A DNA stretch of 64,000 nucleotides from Paraburkholderia translucens. Its GTDB lineage: Bacteria; Pseudomonadota; Gammaproteobacteria; Burkholderiales; Burkholderiaceae. Position 1 is the first letter of the stretch; every line of letters starts with the position of its first letter. The translations under genes and the position numbers were made by a program. Below are positions 43,420-51,800 of the stretch, piece by piece. The notes beneath the pieces were generated by a model. It had not been told where the DNA came from. It worked only from the letters and a program-made list of their open reading frames with translations, and ran no database searches. Location: positions 61,894 through 125,893 of the forward strand of contig NZ_JAJITC010000018.1 of the NCBI RefSeq assembly GCF_020881035.1, written 5' to 3'.

Positions 43420-43880
43420 TTCCCGTTCCTGATGAGATCCCACCCGGCTTTCCCGGCACCGATGAGCTCGCCGTGCTGCGCGCGTAATGCGTGGGCCTCG
43501 CCGTATGGGCGGCCGTCGAGCGCTATTTGCCCTCCTCGCCGGGCGGCGGGCGATCCGGGCGCGGCGTGCTTGGGCACATCCCGCACAAACTGATCGCCGT
43601 TGCGCACGCGTCCCATCGCAACGATCTTGCGGCGCTCTTTCGACCATCCAGCAGATGAACGGCAACAGCGCGAAATCGGTCGCACAGGCGATCGACATCC
43701 GCGCACCGCGTGCCCGCCGAAGGCGCGGATGGCCGACGACATCGCGCAGCGGTTCGCACCGCGCGCGGCGCGCCTGCTCGACACAACCCAGCACGACCCA
43801 CGCGGACCTGACCGTACGCATTCCGCATCGTCGTGCACGCAGGCCTTTCTGGCGTATTGACCTCAGATTTTCCGCAGAAA
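43420..43880 (+). pseudogene. Decayed N-terminal copy of the tyrosine recombinase
   Basis: Pieces in shifting frames parallel the intact gene at 43949: TDELAVLRA, then VERYLPSS, GRGVLGHI, ASHRNDLAALF and, in another frame, DDIAQRFAPRAARLLD. The intact protein reads ADELAVLRAWY, VARYLPSALG, RGVLGKIRRQ, LHRDDLATLLDHP, DDIAQWLAPRAVRVL. Stops and frameshifts make it dead. It stops where the intact copy's promoter region begins. Confidence 0.75.
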
Positions 43881-43948
43881 TACGGAGCGAAACGCGTCCA
43901 ACAAGATAAGTTTTCTTATCACAAGGCATCGATTTACACGTTAAACTC

Positions 43949-45661
43949 GTGGTCATGAAATCGCGTTCCACCCCTGTACCTTCGCTGCCCGCCCCCACCC
44001 CCGCAGGCCTGCCCAACGCTGACGAACTCGCTGTCCTGCGCGCGTGGTACGCCGGCCTGCCGGTGCGGCAGGCGGTGGCCCGCTACCTGCCCTCCGCGCT
44101 CGGCGACAACAGATCGGCGCGCGGTGTACTGGGCAAGATCCGTCGCCAGCTGCGGGCCGCCGCACGGGCCCTCCATCGTGACGATCTCGCCACCCTGCTC
44201 GACCATCCTGCCAACGAACGCGAACAGCACGCGAAGACCGTCGCGCACGTGGTCGAGGTCCTGCGCAACGCCCGGCCACCCGAGCCGCAGATCACCGACG
44301 ACATCGCGCAGTGGCTCGCCCCTCGCGCCGTTCGCGTGCTGCGCGAGCACGGCATCACGACCCTGACCGAGCTGACCGTGCGGATTCCGCGGCGGCGGCA
44401 GTGGTGGAAGGCGGTCCCCCGGCTCGGCGCAGCCAGTGCGCGCGCGATCGAAGCGTTCTTCGCTGCATGGCCTGCCCTCACCGACAAGGCCCGCGCGCTG
44501 GTCGTGGCGAGCCAGCGCAGTGCCGTCGTGCCGTGGGAATCGCTCCGGCTGCCGCACGAGGTTGACGGCACCGGCGGCACATTTCGGGCGCCAGCCGCGA
44601 CCTGCACGCTGGACGCCTCCAACGACTATGAGGCGGTGCAGACCTGGCTCGCGCTTCAGGAATCCCCCGCGACCCGGCGCACCTACCGCAAGGAGGCCGA
44701 GCGCCTGATTTTGTGGGCGATCGTCGAACGCGGCCGGGCGCTGTCGTCGCTGACGACCGAGGACGCGATCGCGTACCGCGGGTTTCTCCGGCATCCGTCG
44801 CCGCGCGCACGCTGGGTCGGTCCGGTCCGGCCGCGTTCGTCGCCCGACTGGCGACCGTTTAACGGCAACCTCTCGGACCGCTCGGCCGCGCACGCGCTGT
44901 CGATCCTCGGCGCGCTGTTCCGCTGGCTGATCGAGCAGCGCTACGTGCTCGCCAATCCATTCGCGGGCGTGAAAGTACGCGGCGGCAATGGCGTGGCGAC
45001 GCTCGATGCATCGCACGCCTTCACCGAGGGCGAATGGGCGCTCGTGCGCACGATCGCCGACGGGCTCGAATGGTCGCATGGCTGGGCGCTTCCCGCCGCG
45101 CAGCGCCTGCGCTTCCTGCTCGATTTCGGCTACGCGACCGGGCTGCGGGCCAGCGAGCTGGTCGGCGCGACGCTCGGACACGTGGACACCGACGCGCGCG
45201 GTGAACACTGGCTGCGCGTCACGGGCAAAGGAAAAAAGCTCGCGCGGGTCGCGCTGCCGCCACTCGCATGGGAAGCCCTCGCGCGCTATCTGAACGAACG
45301 CGGGCTACCGGTCACGCAGACGCGCTGGCGCCCGCAGACGCCTGTCATCGGCAGCCTCGAAGCCGACAGCGGCGCGGCCATCAGCAGCGTGCGCCTGTGG
45401 GGCGTGCTGCGCCGCTTCTTCGGGCTCGCGGCGGATACCATCGAAGCCGAGCACCCGCCTCTCGCAGGGAAACTGCGCCGGGCGAGCCCGCACTGGATGC
45501 GGCACACGCATGCGACGCACGCGCTCGGTCGCGGGGCCGAGCTGACCACCGTGCGCGACAATCTCCGTCATGCCTCCGTCTCCACGACCTCGATCTATCT
45601 GCACAGTGATGAGGTCAGGCGGGCGCGGCAGATCGGGGAGGCTTTTGGTGCGCGCAAATGA
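43949..45661 (+). CDS. Large tyrosine recombinase (phage integrase family)
   Basis: A 570-residue recombinase. The first about 190 residues (LAVLRAWYAGLPVRQAVARY, ITTLTELTVRIPRR, AIEAFFAA) form an extra N-terminal domain of the DUF3701 type. The core-binding domain follows (NDYEAVQTWLALQESPATRR). The catalytic domain shows the Arg in TGLRASELVGATLGH, HWMRHTHATH and the nucleophile Tyr in VSTTSIYLHSDEV. All needed residues appear present, so it should be active. Such integrases occur singly in Burkholderiaceae islands. A decayed copy of its 5' half lies just upstream. No attachment site was recognised. Confidence 0.9.
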   Translation: MVMKSRSTPVPSLPAPTPAGLPNADELAVLRAWYAGLPVRQAVARYLPSALGDNRSARGVLGKIRRQLRAAARALHRDDLATLLDHPANEREQHAKTVAHVVEVLRNARPPEPQITDDIAQWLAPRAVRVLREHGITTLTELTVRIPRRRQWWKAVPRLGAASARAIEAFFAAWPALTDKARALVVASQRSAVVPWESLRLPHEVDGTGGTFRAPAATCTLDASNDYEAVQTWLALQESPATRRTYRKEAERLILWAIVERGRALSSLTTEDAIAYRGFLRHPSPRARWVGPVRPRSSPDWRPFNGNLSDRSAAHALSILGALFRWLIEQRYVLANPFAGVKVRGGNGVATLDASHAFTEGEWALVRTIADGLEWSHGWALPAAQRLRFLLDFGYATGLRASELVGATLGHVDTDARGEHWLRVTGKGKKLARVALPPLAWEALARYLNERGLPVTQTRWRPQTPVIGSLEADSGAAISSVRLWGVLRRFFGLAADTIEAEHPPLAGKLRRASPHWMRHTHATHALGRGAELTTVRDNLRHASVSTTSIYLHSDEVRRARQIGEAFGARK

Positions 45662-45839
45662 GCTGGGCGGGCACGCATCGTCGCGGCGTGTAAAGCCGAT
45701 AAACGGCCCCTCGTCCTCCCTTGACAGTCAGTCGCTACAGCTCTGCGAAGGGCTGGAAACGTCAGGATCGCAGTCTTCAGGACGCATCGGCTATGCAACA
45801 ATCATTCATGCGTGCCTCTGGATCGTCCGCCGATCTCTC

Positions 45840-46109
45840 ATGGAAACTCCCGAACTCGAACCCCAGGTGCTGGCTGGCCGTTGCGGCGTGTCCTTCAGCC
45901 TCGCACGTCCGCATGGCATCGTTGCATGCATGATTTCGGTCAAGGCATTGCAGGACTACTTCTGGCTCGAACCCGACGCCGATGACGATCGTATTCTCAA
46001 GGCTTTCCGCAACGGCTATGGCCGCATCCGGGCGATTGCCGAGCGCAAGGCCCTCGCCCACCCAGCCGCGCAGCTCGAGCTGACAGCGGACGATTTCGCG
46101 CGACCGTGA
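45840..46109 (+). CDS. DUF1488-like protein
   Basis: An 89-residue protein: VSFSLARPHGIVACMISVKA, LQDYFWLEPDADDDRILKAF and RNGYGRIRAIAERKALAHPA. The pattern of a strand pair, a short LQD-F segment, and an AF--N--RI--IA helix is that of DUF1488, more divergent than the copies at 20424 and 40402 and without their NPSRSYD opening. It lacks the basic partner gene. The start at 45840 is plausible but has a weak ribosome-binding site. Confidence 0.6.
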   Translation: METPELEPQVLAGRCGVSFSLARPHGIVACMISVKALQDYFWLEPDADDDRILKAFRNGYGRIRAIAERKALAHPAAQLELTADDFARP

Positions 46110-46303
46110 CTGGATGGTCAGGAATTTCGCCACGGTTCTGCCCGCCGGGTGGTGGCGCAGCGAATCAGGGTGGCTTTCGTGGAGGACCGTTAGTTGCGCC
46201 GAATCTTTCTACTGATTCATTGAATCTGCGCCGCGGCGGCGATATGCTTCGCCGCTGAACGCACCCGCGTCCATAAACCCGGTACGGAATGAAAGGCAAC
46301 ACA

Positions 46304-46747
46304 ATGCGACTGCGACGTATCACGGCACGGCGATCACCGGTGCACGGCAAGGGGCTGTTTGCATTACGGCAGATCGCCGCTGGCGAGAGACTGATCGAAT
46401 ACAAGGGGGACGTCACCACCTGGCGTCGTGCGGCCGCCCGCCAGCAATCGGTGGCCGGCCATACCTTCGTGTTCGGCCTGAGCAGCGGACGCGTGATCGA
46501 TGGCAGCCGCGGCGGGAACAGTGCGCGTTTCCTCAACCATGCCTGCATGCCCAACTGCGAAGCGATCGAAGTCGGCGACCGTGTGTTCATTCACGCGCTC
46601 GTCGCTATTGCTGCGGGCGAGGAGCTGTTCATCGACTACGGTCTTGCCGTCGACGGCGAGGTTACAGAAGACGTGCGCGCCCAGTACTTATGTCGTTGTG
46701 GTGCTTCGGCGTGCAGGCAGACGATGCTCAGCGCTGTCCAGTCATAG
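46304..46747 (+). CDS. SET-domain protein methyltransferase
   Basis: A 147-residue protein. MRLRRITARRSPVHGKGLFA is the start of a SET domain, RFLNHACMPNCEAIEVGDRV holds the NHxCxPNC motif that forms the pseudoknot and cofactor site, EELFIDYG the catalytic Tyr, and YLCRCGASACRQ the post-SET Cys cluster that binds zinc with the upstream Cys. Such short bacterial SET proteins are thought to methylate lysines of DNA-associated or ribosomal proteins; the target here is unknown. AAAGG lies 7 bp before the ATG at 46304, better than for the ATG at 46289. Confidence 0.9.
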   Translation: MRLRRITARRSPVHGKGLFALRQIAAGERLIEYKGDVTTWRRAAARQQSVAGHTFVFGLSSGRVIDGSRGGNSARFLNHACMPNCEAIEVGDRVFIHALVAIAAGEELFIDYGLAVDGEVTEDVRAQYLCRCGASACRQTMLSAVQS

Positions 46748-46960
46748 CGATCGTGGCCATTCCGCTTCCTTTGCGGTCTGCTTCGATACCCGCTTCGTCA
46801 TCCAGGCTCATCGGGCCTTGAGCTGCGGCTGCTGCGGAGAGCGCCAACAAATGCCGATCGTCGGACTCACAGCAACCAGGCGTGCCGTCAAAGCTTCAGC
46901 GGCAGGTCCCGGAGACAGTCCGGTCATCGGCGCAGGCTTCCCGATGGCCAAATTTCTTTA

Positions 46961-47036
46961 GGTTTGTTCGACGCCTGCCCATGTCCGCAGGCTCGCAAGC
47001 AAGCGTCAGTGCATGCGGGCAGGCGTTGGACAAACC
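46961..47036. repeat. 20-bp inverted repeat downstream of the IS91 transposase
   Basis: GGTTTGTTCGACGCCTGCCC (46961-46980) pairs with GGGCAGGCGTTGGACAAACC (47017-47036) with two mismatches across a 36-bp gap. It lies about 270 bp beyond the 3' end of the IS91-type transposase gene, where such elements have their replication origin end. Whether this is the element end is not proven. Confidence 0.55.
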
Positions 47037-47309
47037 AGAAGGGAGGAAACCGCGGAGTGCTCCGATGCGCTCGAGGTTGTGAAGGCTATGGTGATTGATA
47101 GCCCGCAATGTTCAGGGGCGTTGCCCGATGAGCGCTCGGACCGTCTGGCAGATGGGCCGTGACGCGGTGACGAGGCGGCGCAGTCGCGCAATCTGGCGGA
47201 CGAAGCAGAGGTGTGGGAGTCTGCGCCAGGTGACAGGCGCAAACGTACGCTCGCGGGCCGCGTTGCCACCAGCGCAACGGTCGGGTCGCACGTTCAGGAA
47301 CAGTTGTCT

Positions 47310-48479
47310 TCATGTCATGCCCCGGGGCGTGGGTGGCGCGCGGATCGGCGCGGTCCGCGCAAGGATATCGGTGATGATCATCGGGGCGCCACAGTGCCGG
47401 CAGATGAAGGCCGGTCTCGTTTCGATGACGGTATCTTCAGGTGATGCGCTGAGCTCGGGCGTGACGTGCAGCAGTTCACGCACCTTCGCGAGACTGGCGC
47501 GGCGCACCGGGTTCGCAAGCAGTCCATAGTGACGGATACGGTGGAAGCCACCGGGCAGTACATGCAGCAGGAAGCGGCGCATGAACTCGCCGGCCTCGAG
47601 GGTCATCGTCTTGTAGCGGGTGCGCCCCTTCGCACGATAGTCCTTCCAGCGGAACGTCACGCCGCGCTCATCGAACGCAAGCAGGCGCTGGCTGGAGATC
47701 GCCACACGGTGTGTATAGCGGGAGAGATACGCGAGTACTGCTTCGGGGCCCGCGAAGGGACGTTTGGCATACACGACCCATTCGCAGGCGCGCAGCGGCG
47801 CAAGCCACCGCGCAAAGGCAGCCGGGTCGGCGAGTCCGGCATACTCACCGAAGAACTGCAACCGGCCACACCGGTGTGCCTCCGTCAGCGCTTCGAGGAA
47901 GCACCTGCGGAACAGGCGTGAGAGCACGCGCACCGGCAGGAAGAAGCCAGGGCGGCAGGCAATCCACCGCTCGCCATCCGGCGACAGGCCGCCACCGGGA
48001 ACGATACCGTGCACGTGGGGATGATGCGTGAGCGCCGAGCCCCAGGTGTGCAGCACGAGCGTGGCGCCGATCTGCGCACCGAGGTGCCGGGGATCAGCGG
48101 CGATCGTGCGCAGCGTGTCGGCGGCGATGTCGAACAGCAGTCCGTAGATGACCCGCTTGTTGTACCAGGCGATGGCGCCGATCGGCGCGGGCAGCGTGAA
48201 GACGACGTGGTAGTACCCGACCGGCAGCAGGTCGGCCTGGCGTGCCTCGAGCCAGCGGCGTGCGGCACTGCCCTGGCACCGGGGGCAATGGCGGTTGCGG
48301 CACGAGTTGTACGCGATCTCGGTGCGCGCGCAGCCGGAACAGCGCAACACGTGTCCCCCCAGCGCCGCGGTGCGGCACTGTTCGATGGCCGACATGACCT
48401 TCAGCTGCCCCAGGCTCAGCGACACCGTACGCCGCCATGCCGGGCCCTGGGCGCGGAAGATGTCCGCGACCTCCAGCAT
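47310..48479 (-). CDS. IS91-family Y-HUH transposase
   Basis: A 389-residue protein. An N-terminal zinc-ribbon (HVLRCSGCARTEIAYNSCRN, HCPRCQG), the HUH metal site in ALTHHPHVHGIVPGGGLS (His153, His155 and His157), and the nucleophile region AVLAYLSRYTHRVAIS near residue 270. A second Cys pair is at the C-terminus (FICRHCGAP). All hallmarks are present and the length is normal, so it should be functional. Confidence 0.92.
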   Translation of the reverse strand: MLEVADIFRAQGPAWRRTVSLSLGQLKVMSAIEQCRTAALGGHVLRCSGCARTEIAYNSCRNRHCPRCQGSAARRWLEARQADLLPVGYYHVVFTLPAPIGAIAWYNKRVIYGLLFDIAADTLRTIAADPRHLGAQIGATLVLHTWGSALTHHPHVHGIVPGGGLSPDGERWIACRPGFFLPVRVLSRLFRRCFLEALTEAHRCGRLQFFGEYAGLADPAAFARWLAPLRACEWVVYAKRPFAGPEAVLAYLSRYTHRVAISSQRLLAFDERGVTFRWKDYRAKGRTRYKTMTLEAGEFMRRFLLHVLPGGFHRIRHYGLLANPVRRASLAKVRELLHVTPELSASPEDTVIETRPAFICRHCGAPMIITDILARTAPIRAPPTPRGMT

Positions 48480-48495
48480 GGGGTACCGCGCCGCG

Positions 48496-49371
48496 TTACC
48501 CGGAGGTCAGACGCTCCAGTGGACTGATGACTTCGCGCAGGAGATCGGTGGCGACCTGCACGTAAAGCGCGGTGGTCTCGAGCTGCCTGTGACCCAGCAG
48601 CACCTGGATCACGCGGATGTCCACCTTCTGTTCGAGCAGGTGCGTCGCGAAACTGTGACGCAGCGTATGCGGGGTGACGCGCTTGCCGATCTGCGCGGCC
48701 TCGGCGGCGGCGTGAACCGCGCGGTTCAGCTGCCGCGCGGTGAGCGGGTCGACGGGATCCATGCCGGGAAACAGCCACCCGCCATCAAGCATGGTGCCCT
48801 GGGCACGGGCGACCCGCCACCACAGCCGCAGGCGTTCGAGCAGGACCGGTGAGAGCATCGCGTAGCGGTCCTTGCGGCCCTTGCCCTGCTCGATGCGCAG
48901 TGCCATGCGCTCACTGTCGATGTCGCTGACCTTCAGCGCCACCACCTCGCTCGCGCGCAGGCCGGCGCCATAGGCGACGGACAGTGCGGTCTGGTGCTTG
49001 AGGTTGCCGGCGGCTGCGATCAGCCGCCGCACCTCTTCGGGGCTGAGGACCACCGGGAGCTTGCGGGGTACACGAACCGGCTGCATCCGCGCCATCAGCT
49101 CAGGCTGGCCGAGTGTAACGTCGAAGAAGAACTTCAGCCCGCTGATCGTGGCGTTGAGCGATGTCGGCGAGGTACCGTGATCGACCAGATGCAGCTGGTA
49201 GTTCCGCAGGTCCTCGACGGTGGCGGTATCGGGTGAACGTCCGAGAAAACGGGCGAACTGGCGTACGGCGCGCAGATAGGCGGTCTGGGTCTTGGGGGCG
49301 AACTTGCGCATGCGCAAGTCGTCAACCATGCGTCGGCGCAGCGGGCTGACGCCCGGATCGGAGGAGGTCAT
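48496..49371 (-). CDS. Tyrosine recombinase of the IS91-type element
   Basis: A 291-residue integrase of the XerC/D size. N-terminal SAM-like domain (RMRKFAPKTQTAYLRAVRQF), then the catalytic set: GAGLRASEVVALKVSD, VTPHTLRHSFATHLL, LLGHRQLETTALYVQV. It precedes the HUH transposase gene and probably is co-transcribed. Its role in the mobility of such elements is not established. Confidence 0.9.
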   Translation of the reverse strand: MTSSDPGVSPLRRRMVDDLRMRKFAPKTQTAYLRAVRQFARFLGRSPDTATVEDLRNYQLHLVDHGTSPTSLNATISGLKFFFDVTLGQPELMARMQPVRVPRKLPVVLSPEEVRRLIAAAGNLKHQTALSVAYGAGLRASEVVALKVSDIDSERMALRIEQGKGRKDRYAMLSPVLLERLRLWWRVARAQGTMLDGGWLFPGMDPVDPLTARQLNRAVHAAAEAAQIGKRVTPHTLRHSFATHLLEQKVDIRVIQVLLGHRQLETTALYVQVATDLLREVISPLERLTSG

Positions 49372-49493
49372 GATGGGGCTCCTGCTGGATAACGAGGCGG
49401 ATTGCCTCAGTCACCAACATAAGCACCGGCGCCACTGCCCCGGCAGTCACTGCCAGAGGCGGGAACGGAGCCCCATACCGCGCGAGCGGTTTA

Positions 49494-49619
49494 GTCGGCG
49501 AAAGCCGACGGTCGCCGATCAACAGCCGTGCGGCGGCTCAAGTTCGCTTCACGGACATTCGCAAACCCGTGCCAGCGAATGTCTCCTCTCTATTGACGAG
49601 TGGGTCTTCCCGACCCACT
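49494..49619. repeat. Two short hairpins upstream of the IS91-type genes
   Basis: GTCGGC-GAAA-GCCGAC (49494-49509) and AGTGGGTC-TTCCC-GACCCACT (49599-49619) are perfect stems of 6 and 8 bp. They lie beyond the 5' end of the recombinase gene where the terminus of the element should be. The rest of 49372-49778 shows no gene. Confidence 0.45.
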
Positions 49620-49778
49620 GCGGTCAGGTAACTTTCTCCGAACCGGTCAATCAGCCAAATCTAGGGTTTGCAAAGTGGAGTGCCGACAAGCGGCCGTTGG
49701 CGACCTCAGCCGATCGGCCAAAACGGTCATAGCCGTCAAGCGCGAAATGTTCTCCATAGCGGTCGTTGGTGGCGTCTA

Positions 49779-50231
49779 TCATGAGGATTCTGCGGCCTCG
49801 GCCAGATCCGACATCACCTGCCTTGCCGAACGAAGATGTTCATCGCCCATGCGACTGGCGAGTTCCGCCTTGGCCGATTTCCATACCGGGAACGCATCGG
49901 CCATGAGTCGCCGCCCAGATGTCGTCAGAGCTAATCGCTTTCCAGCGCGGCCACGTCCGCCGGTAGCACAGACCAAATCTCGGCTTTCGAGATTCTGAAC
50001 GTTTCGGCTGAGGGTAGTTGGATCGACCCCGGCCCTATCCGCAAGGTCGACGAGCGTCGCTCCCTCGGCTGCGCCGATCCCAACCAAGAGGCTGAATTGC
50101 TCGGCCGTCAGTCCGAGCGGTTTGAACCAGGCATTGTAATAGCGCGTGAGCGCGCGCGCCGTTGCACGAGCCTGGAAGCCCGGACACTCCGCTTCGACGC
50201 CCTTCAAAGATTCTGGATCTAGATCGTTCAC
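49779..50231 (-). CDS. MarR-family transcriptional regulator
   Basis: A 150-residue protein from the GTG at 50231: ARATARALTRYYNAWFKPLG, LTAEQFSLLVGIGAAEGATL, DLADRAGVDPTTLSRNVQNL and LVCATGGRGRAGKRLALTTS are the MarR winged helix with its basic wing. GAGG lies 5 bp before the GTG. The longer open frame to 50312 would overlap the palindromic operator, so I reject it. It is divergent from a DUF1330 gene and probably represses both through 50262-50283. Confidence 0.87.
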   Translation of the reverse strand: MNDLDPESLKGVEAECPGFQARATARALTRYYNAWFKPLGLTAEQFSLLVGIGAAEGATLVDLADRAGVDPTTLSRNVQNLESRDLVCATGGRGRAGKRLALTTSGRRLMADAFPVWKSAKAELASRMGDEHLRSARQVMSDLAEAAESS

Positions 50232-50261
50232 ACCTACCTCGTTGACAAGCTTGGTCTCACA

Positions 50262-50283
50262 TAATAATGTATATGCATTATTA
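50262..50283. promoter_or_regulatory. Palindromic operator between the MarR and DUF1330 genes
   Basis: TAATAATGTATATGCATTAT followed by TA is a 22-bp AT-rich palindrome with one mismatched pair, sitting 12 bp before the DUF1330 start and 31 bp before the MarR start. Its size, symmetry and position fit a MarR-family binding site. Confidence 0.7.
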
Positions 50284-50294
50284 GTGGAGGCACA

Positions 50295-50588
50295 ATGCCA
50301 GCATACGTACACGTCAATCTACGCGTCATCGACTCTGCCAAGCAGGCCGCGCTCGCTCCACGTTTTCAGGCGGCGCTAAAGGAGGCAGGTGGGCAGATTC
50401 TACATTTCGGTCCTGTCGCGCAGATTCTGGAGGGGGATGAGGCGCCGCTACCTATGGCGGGCGTGTTTGAGTTTCCGACTCTCGCCCAAGCGCTAGCCTT
50501 CTACAACTCCGAGAGGTATGCGCCGATCAAGGCCGAACGTCAGGAAGCTCAGCAAGCGCGGATGTTCATAGTCGAAACTCACGCGTGA
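50295..50588 (+). CDS. DUF1330-family protein
   Basis: A 97-residue protein: MPAYVHVNLRVIDSAKQAAL, AAGGQILHFGPVAQILEGD and GVFEFPTLAQALAFYNSERY followed by APIKAERQEAQQARMFIVE. This is a DUF1330 ferredoxin-like fold (also called EthD-like), small cytoplasmic proteins of uncertain activity. GTGGAGG precedes the ATG. Divergent from and probably controlled by the MarR regulator. Confidence 0.9.
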   Translation: MPAYVHVNLRVIDSAKQAALAPRFQAALKEAGGQILHFGPVAQILEGDEAPLPMAGVFEFPTLAQALAFYNSERYAPIKAERQEAQQARMFIVETHA

Positions 50589-50881
50589 GTGGCCGCTTTC
50601 CAAGGGCGTGATGGTCTGGGATGGGTCGGGCTGCGTCAGTCTGCTCCTCGAACTCATCGCTCGAAAGCGGTCACTTGAATTCAGCGGCCCGAAAGCAGCC
50701 AGTCGGCCGTGCGTGTTCCCGACCCCAGAGCGGCCGCACGCATATCGTTAATTAAACGACCGTTGTTCCGCGTACAGCTGTCATTGGCTCTGCGTTCCAA
50801 GGTGACGCGTCGGGGAGCGACAGCTATGGCAATTGTTTAGCTGCGACCGTCGACCCGCCGCAGCTAAACGCCGCGAGGCGA
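50589..50881. other. Intergenic with a 10-bp inverted repeat
   Basis: TTTAGCTGCG (50836-50845) and CGCAGCTAAA (50859-50868) make a perfect 10-bp stem with a 13-base loop, 14 bp after the stop of the leftward lipoprotein gene. No T-run follows, so terminator function is uncertain. No gene seen. Confidence 0.45.
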
Positions 50882-51412
50882 CTATTGGGCAGCAGCGTTG
50901 GTTTTTGGCGCGGCTGTCGGGTCGACAGGCGTCATCGCAGTCTTTTGTGCCGTTGCTGGCGGGGGCGTCTGATCTTTGGCCGGCGGCGTGATAGTGGTGG
51001 TGCCACCGAGCTGGACGGTGATCAAAGTCGGATAGTCGTACGCCGCACCGGATGCCGTGTCGACGCCTACACCGATGATGCCACCGAAAAGGATGTTTCC
51101 GAAGGCCATCCCCTTGGTGGATGATTTAACGGAAGCGATCCCAGGTTGCTCACCGGTCTTCGTGCAATAGATCGACAGATCGTCATACGCGCGATGCACA
51201 GTGACGCTTCCCGGCGTAGTCACGTACCAAGTCCCTTTCGGATTTTCAAGTTTGCAGTTCGCACCAGCAATCGATTCGCCCGAGGTCGATCGAGTCTCGA
51301 CGGATATCGGTTGGTTCGTGCCGCCGACGATTGAGGCGCACCCCGTAGTAACAATAATTCCGAAAGACAGGCTGCTAAGGCACAAACGTCGTGCGACATT
51401 GCTAATTTCCAT
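50882..51412 (-). CDS. Lipoprotein of unknown function
   Basis: A 176-residue protein. The signal peptide ends in the lipobox VTTGCASIVGG, so the mature Cys is lipidated. GTNQPISVETRSTSGESIAG and ANCKLENPKGTWYVTTPGSV resemble the carboxypeptidase-regulatory-like small lipoproteins common in Gram-negatives. A glycine-rich segment (FGNILFGGIIGVGVDTASGA) and a proline/alanine/threonine-rich tail follow. Likely anchored in the outer membrane. No operon partner. Confidence 0.8.
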   Translation of the reverse strand: MEISNVARRLCLSSLSFGIIVTTGCASIVGGTNQPISVETRSTSGESIAGANCKLENPKGTWYVTTPGSVTVHRAYDDLSIYCTKTGEQPGIASVKSSTKGMAFGNILFGGIIGVGVDTASGAAYDYPTLITVQLGGTTTITPPAKDQTPPPATAQKTAMTPVDPTAAPKTNAAAQ

Positions 51413-51800
51413 TTTTTGTGGCCCCTCGTTTTCGTGTTATGTCGTCTCTAATGTAAACGCGCCAGTGCTAAATACTGCGCGCCCTTCACCCCGCGCGGCG
51501 CGCGTGGCCGCTGAATATCGGCAGGAGCTGATATTCCTTGAGTAAGGGAAATCCCGCATCGCGTTAGAAATATTTTTACCCACTGATCTGCATCGGCGAA
51601 CGTAAGGTCACTTGGCAGACACTATCAAGAGTTGAAGACCGGATCGTGGTGCTTCGCCAAAATAAGCCGGTCGCCCAGCTCCACGCTCGAATGGGAAGTG
51701 ATGTGCGATGGACTTGCGGAACTCGAACCTGCGGAAACCGCGTCACGGCGTGAAGCGACAAAAGGCCGTGAGCGTGATACCAAAAGCAGTTGTGTACGTC
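51413..51800. other. Intergenic, no gene seen
   Basis: The promoter of the leftward lipoprotein gene and the left flank of the IS256 element. Open frames are not supported. Confidence 0.4.

Larger units (their letters stand above)
47310..49371 (-). mobile_element. IS91-type element core: HUH transposase plus tyrosine recombinase
   Basis: Two leftward genes with a 16-bp gap: a tyrosine recombinase (49371 to 48496) followed by a Y-HUH transposase (48479 to 47310). This two-gene architecture is known for a branch of the IS91 family. The outer ends are not fixed; hairpins at 49494, 49599 and the inverted repeat at 46961 are candidates. IS91-type elements move by rolling-circle transposition without target duplication. 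Confidence 0.8.

Noticed and set aside
43105..44016. 303-codon minus-strand frame over the decayed recombinase copy
   Set aside because: It is the antisense of the degenerate recombinase fragment; the meaningful similarity is on the plus strand.
43934..45208. 424-codon minus-strand frame inside the recombinase gene
   Set aside because: Antisense shadow of the plus-strand recombinase, whose catalytic motifs are clear.
45777..46133. 118-codon minus-strand frame opposite the DUF1488-like gene
   Set aside because: The plus strand shows the family pattern; the minus strand shows none.
50836..50868. 10-bp inverted repeat as a classical terminator of the lipoprotein gene
   Set aside because: Perfect stem but no T-run follows in the direction of transcription, so only reported as an inverted repeat.
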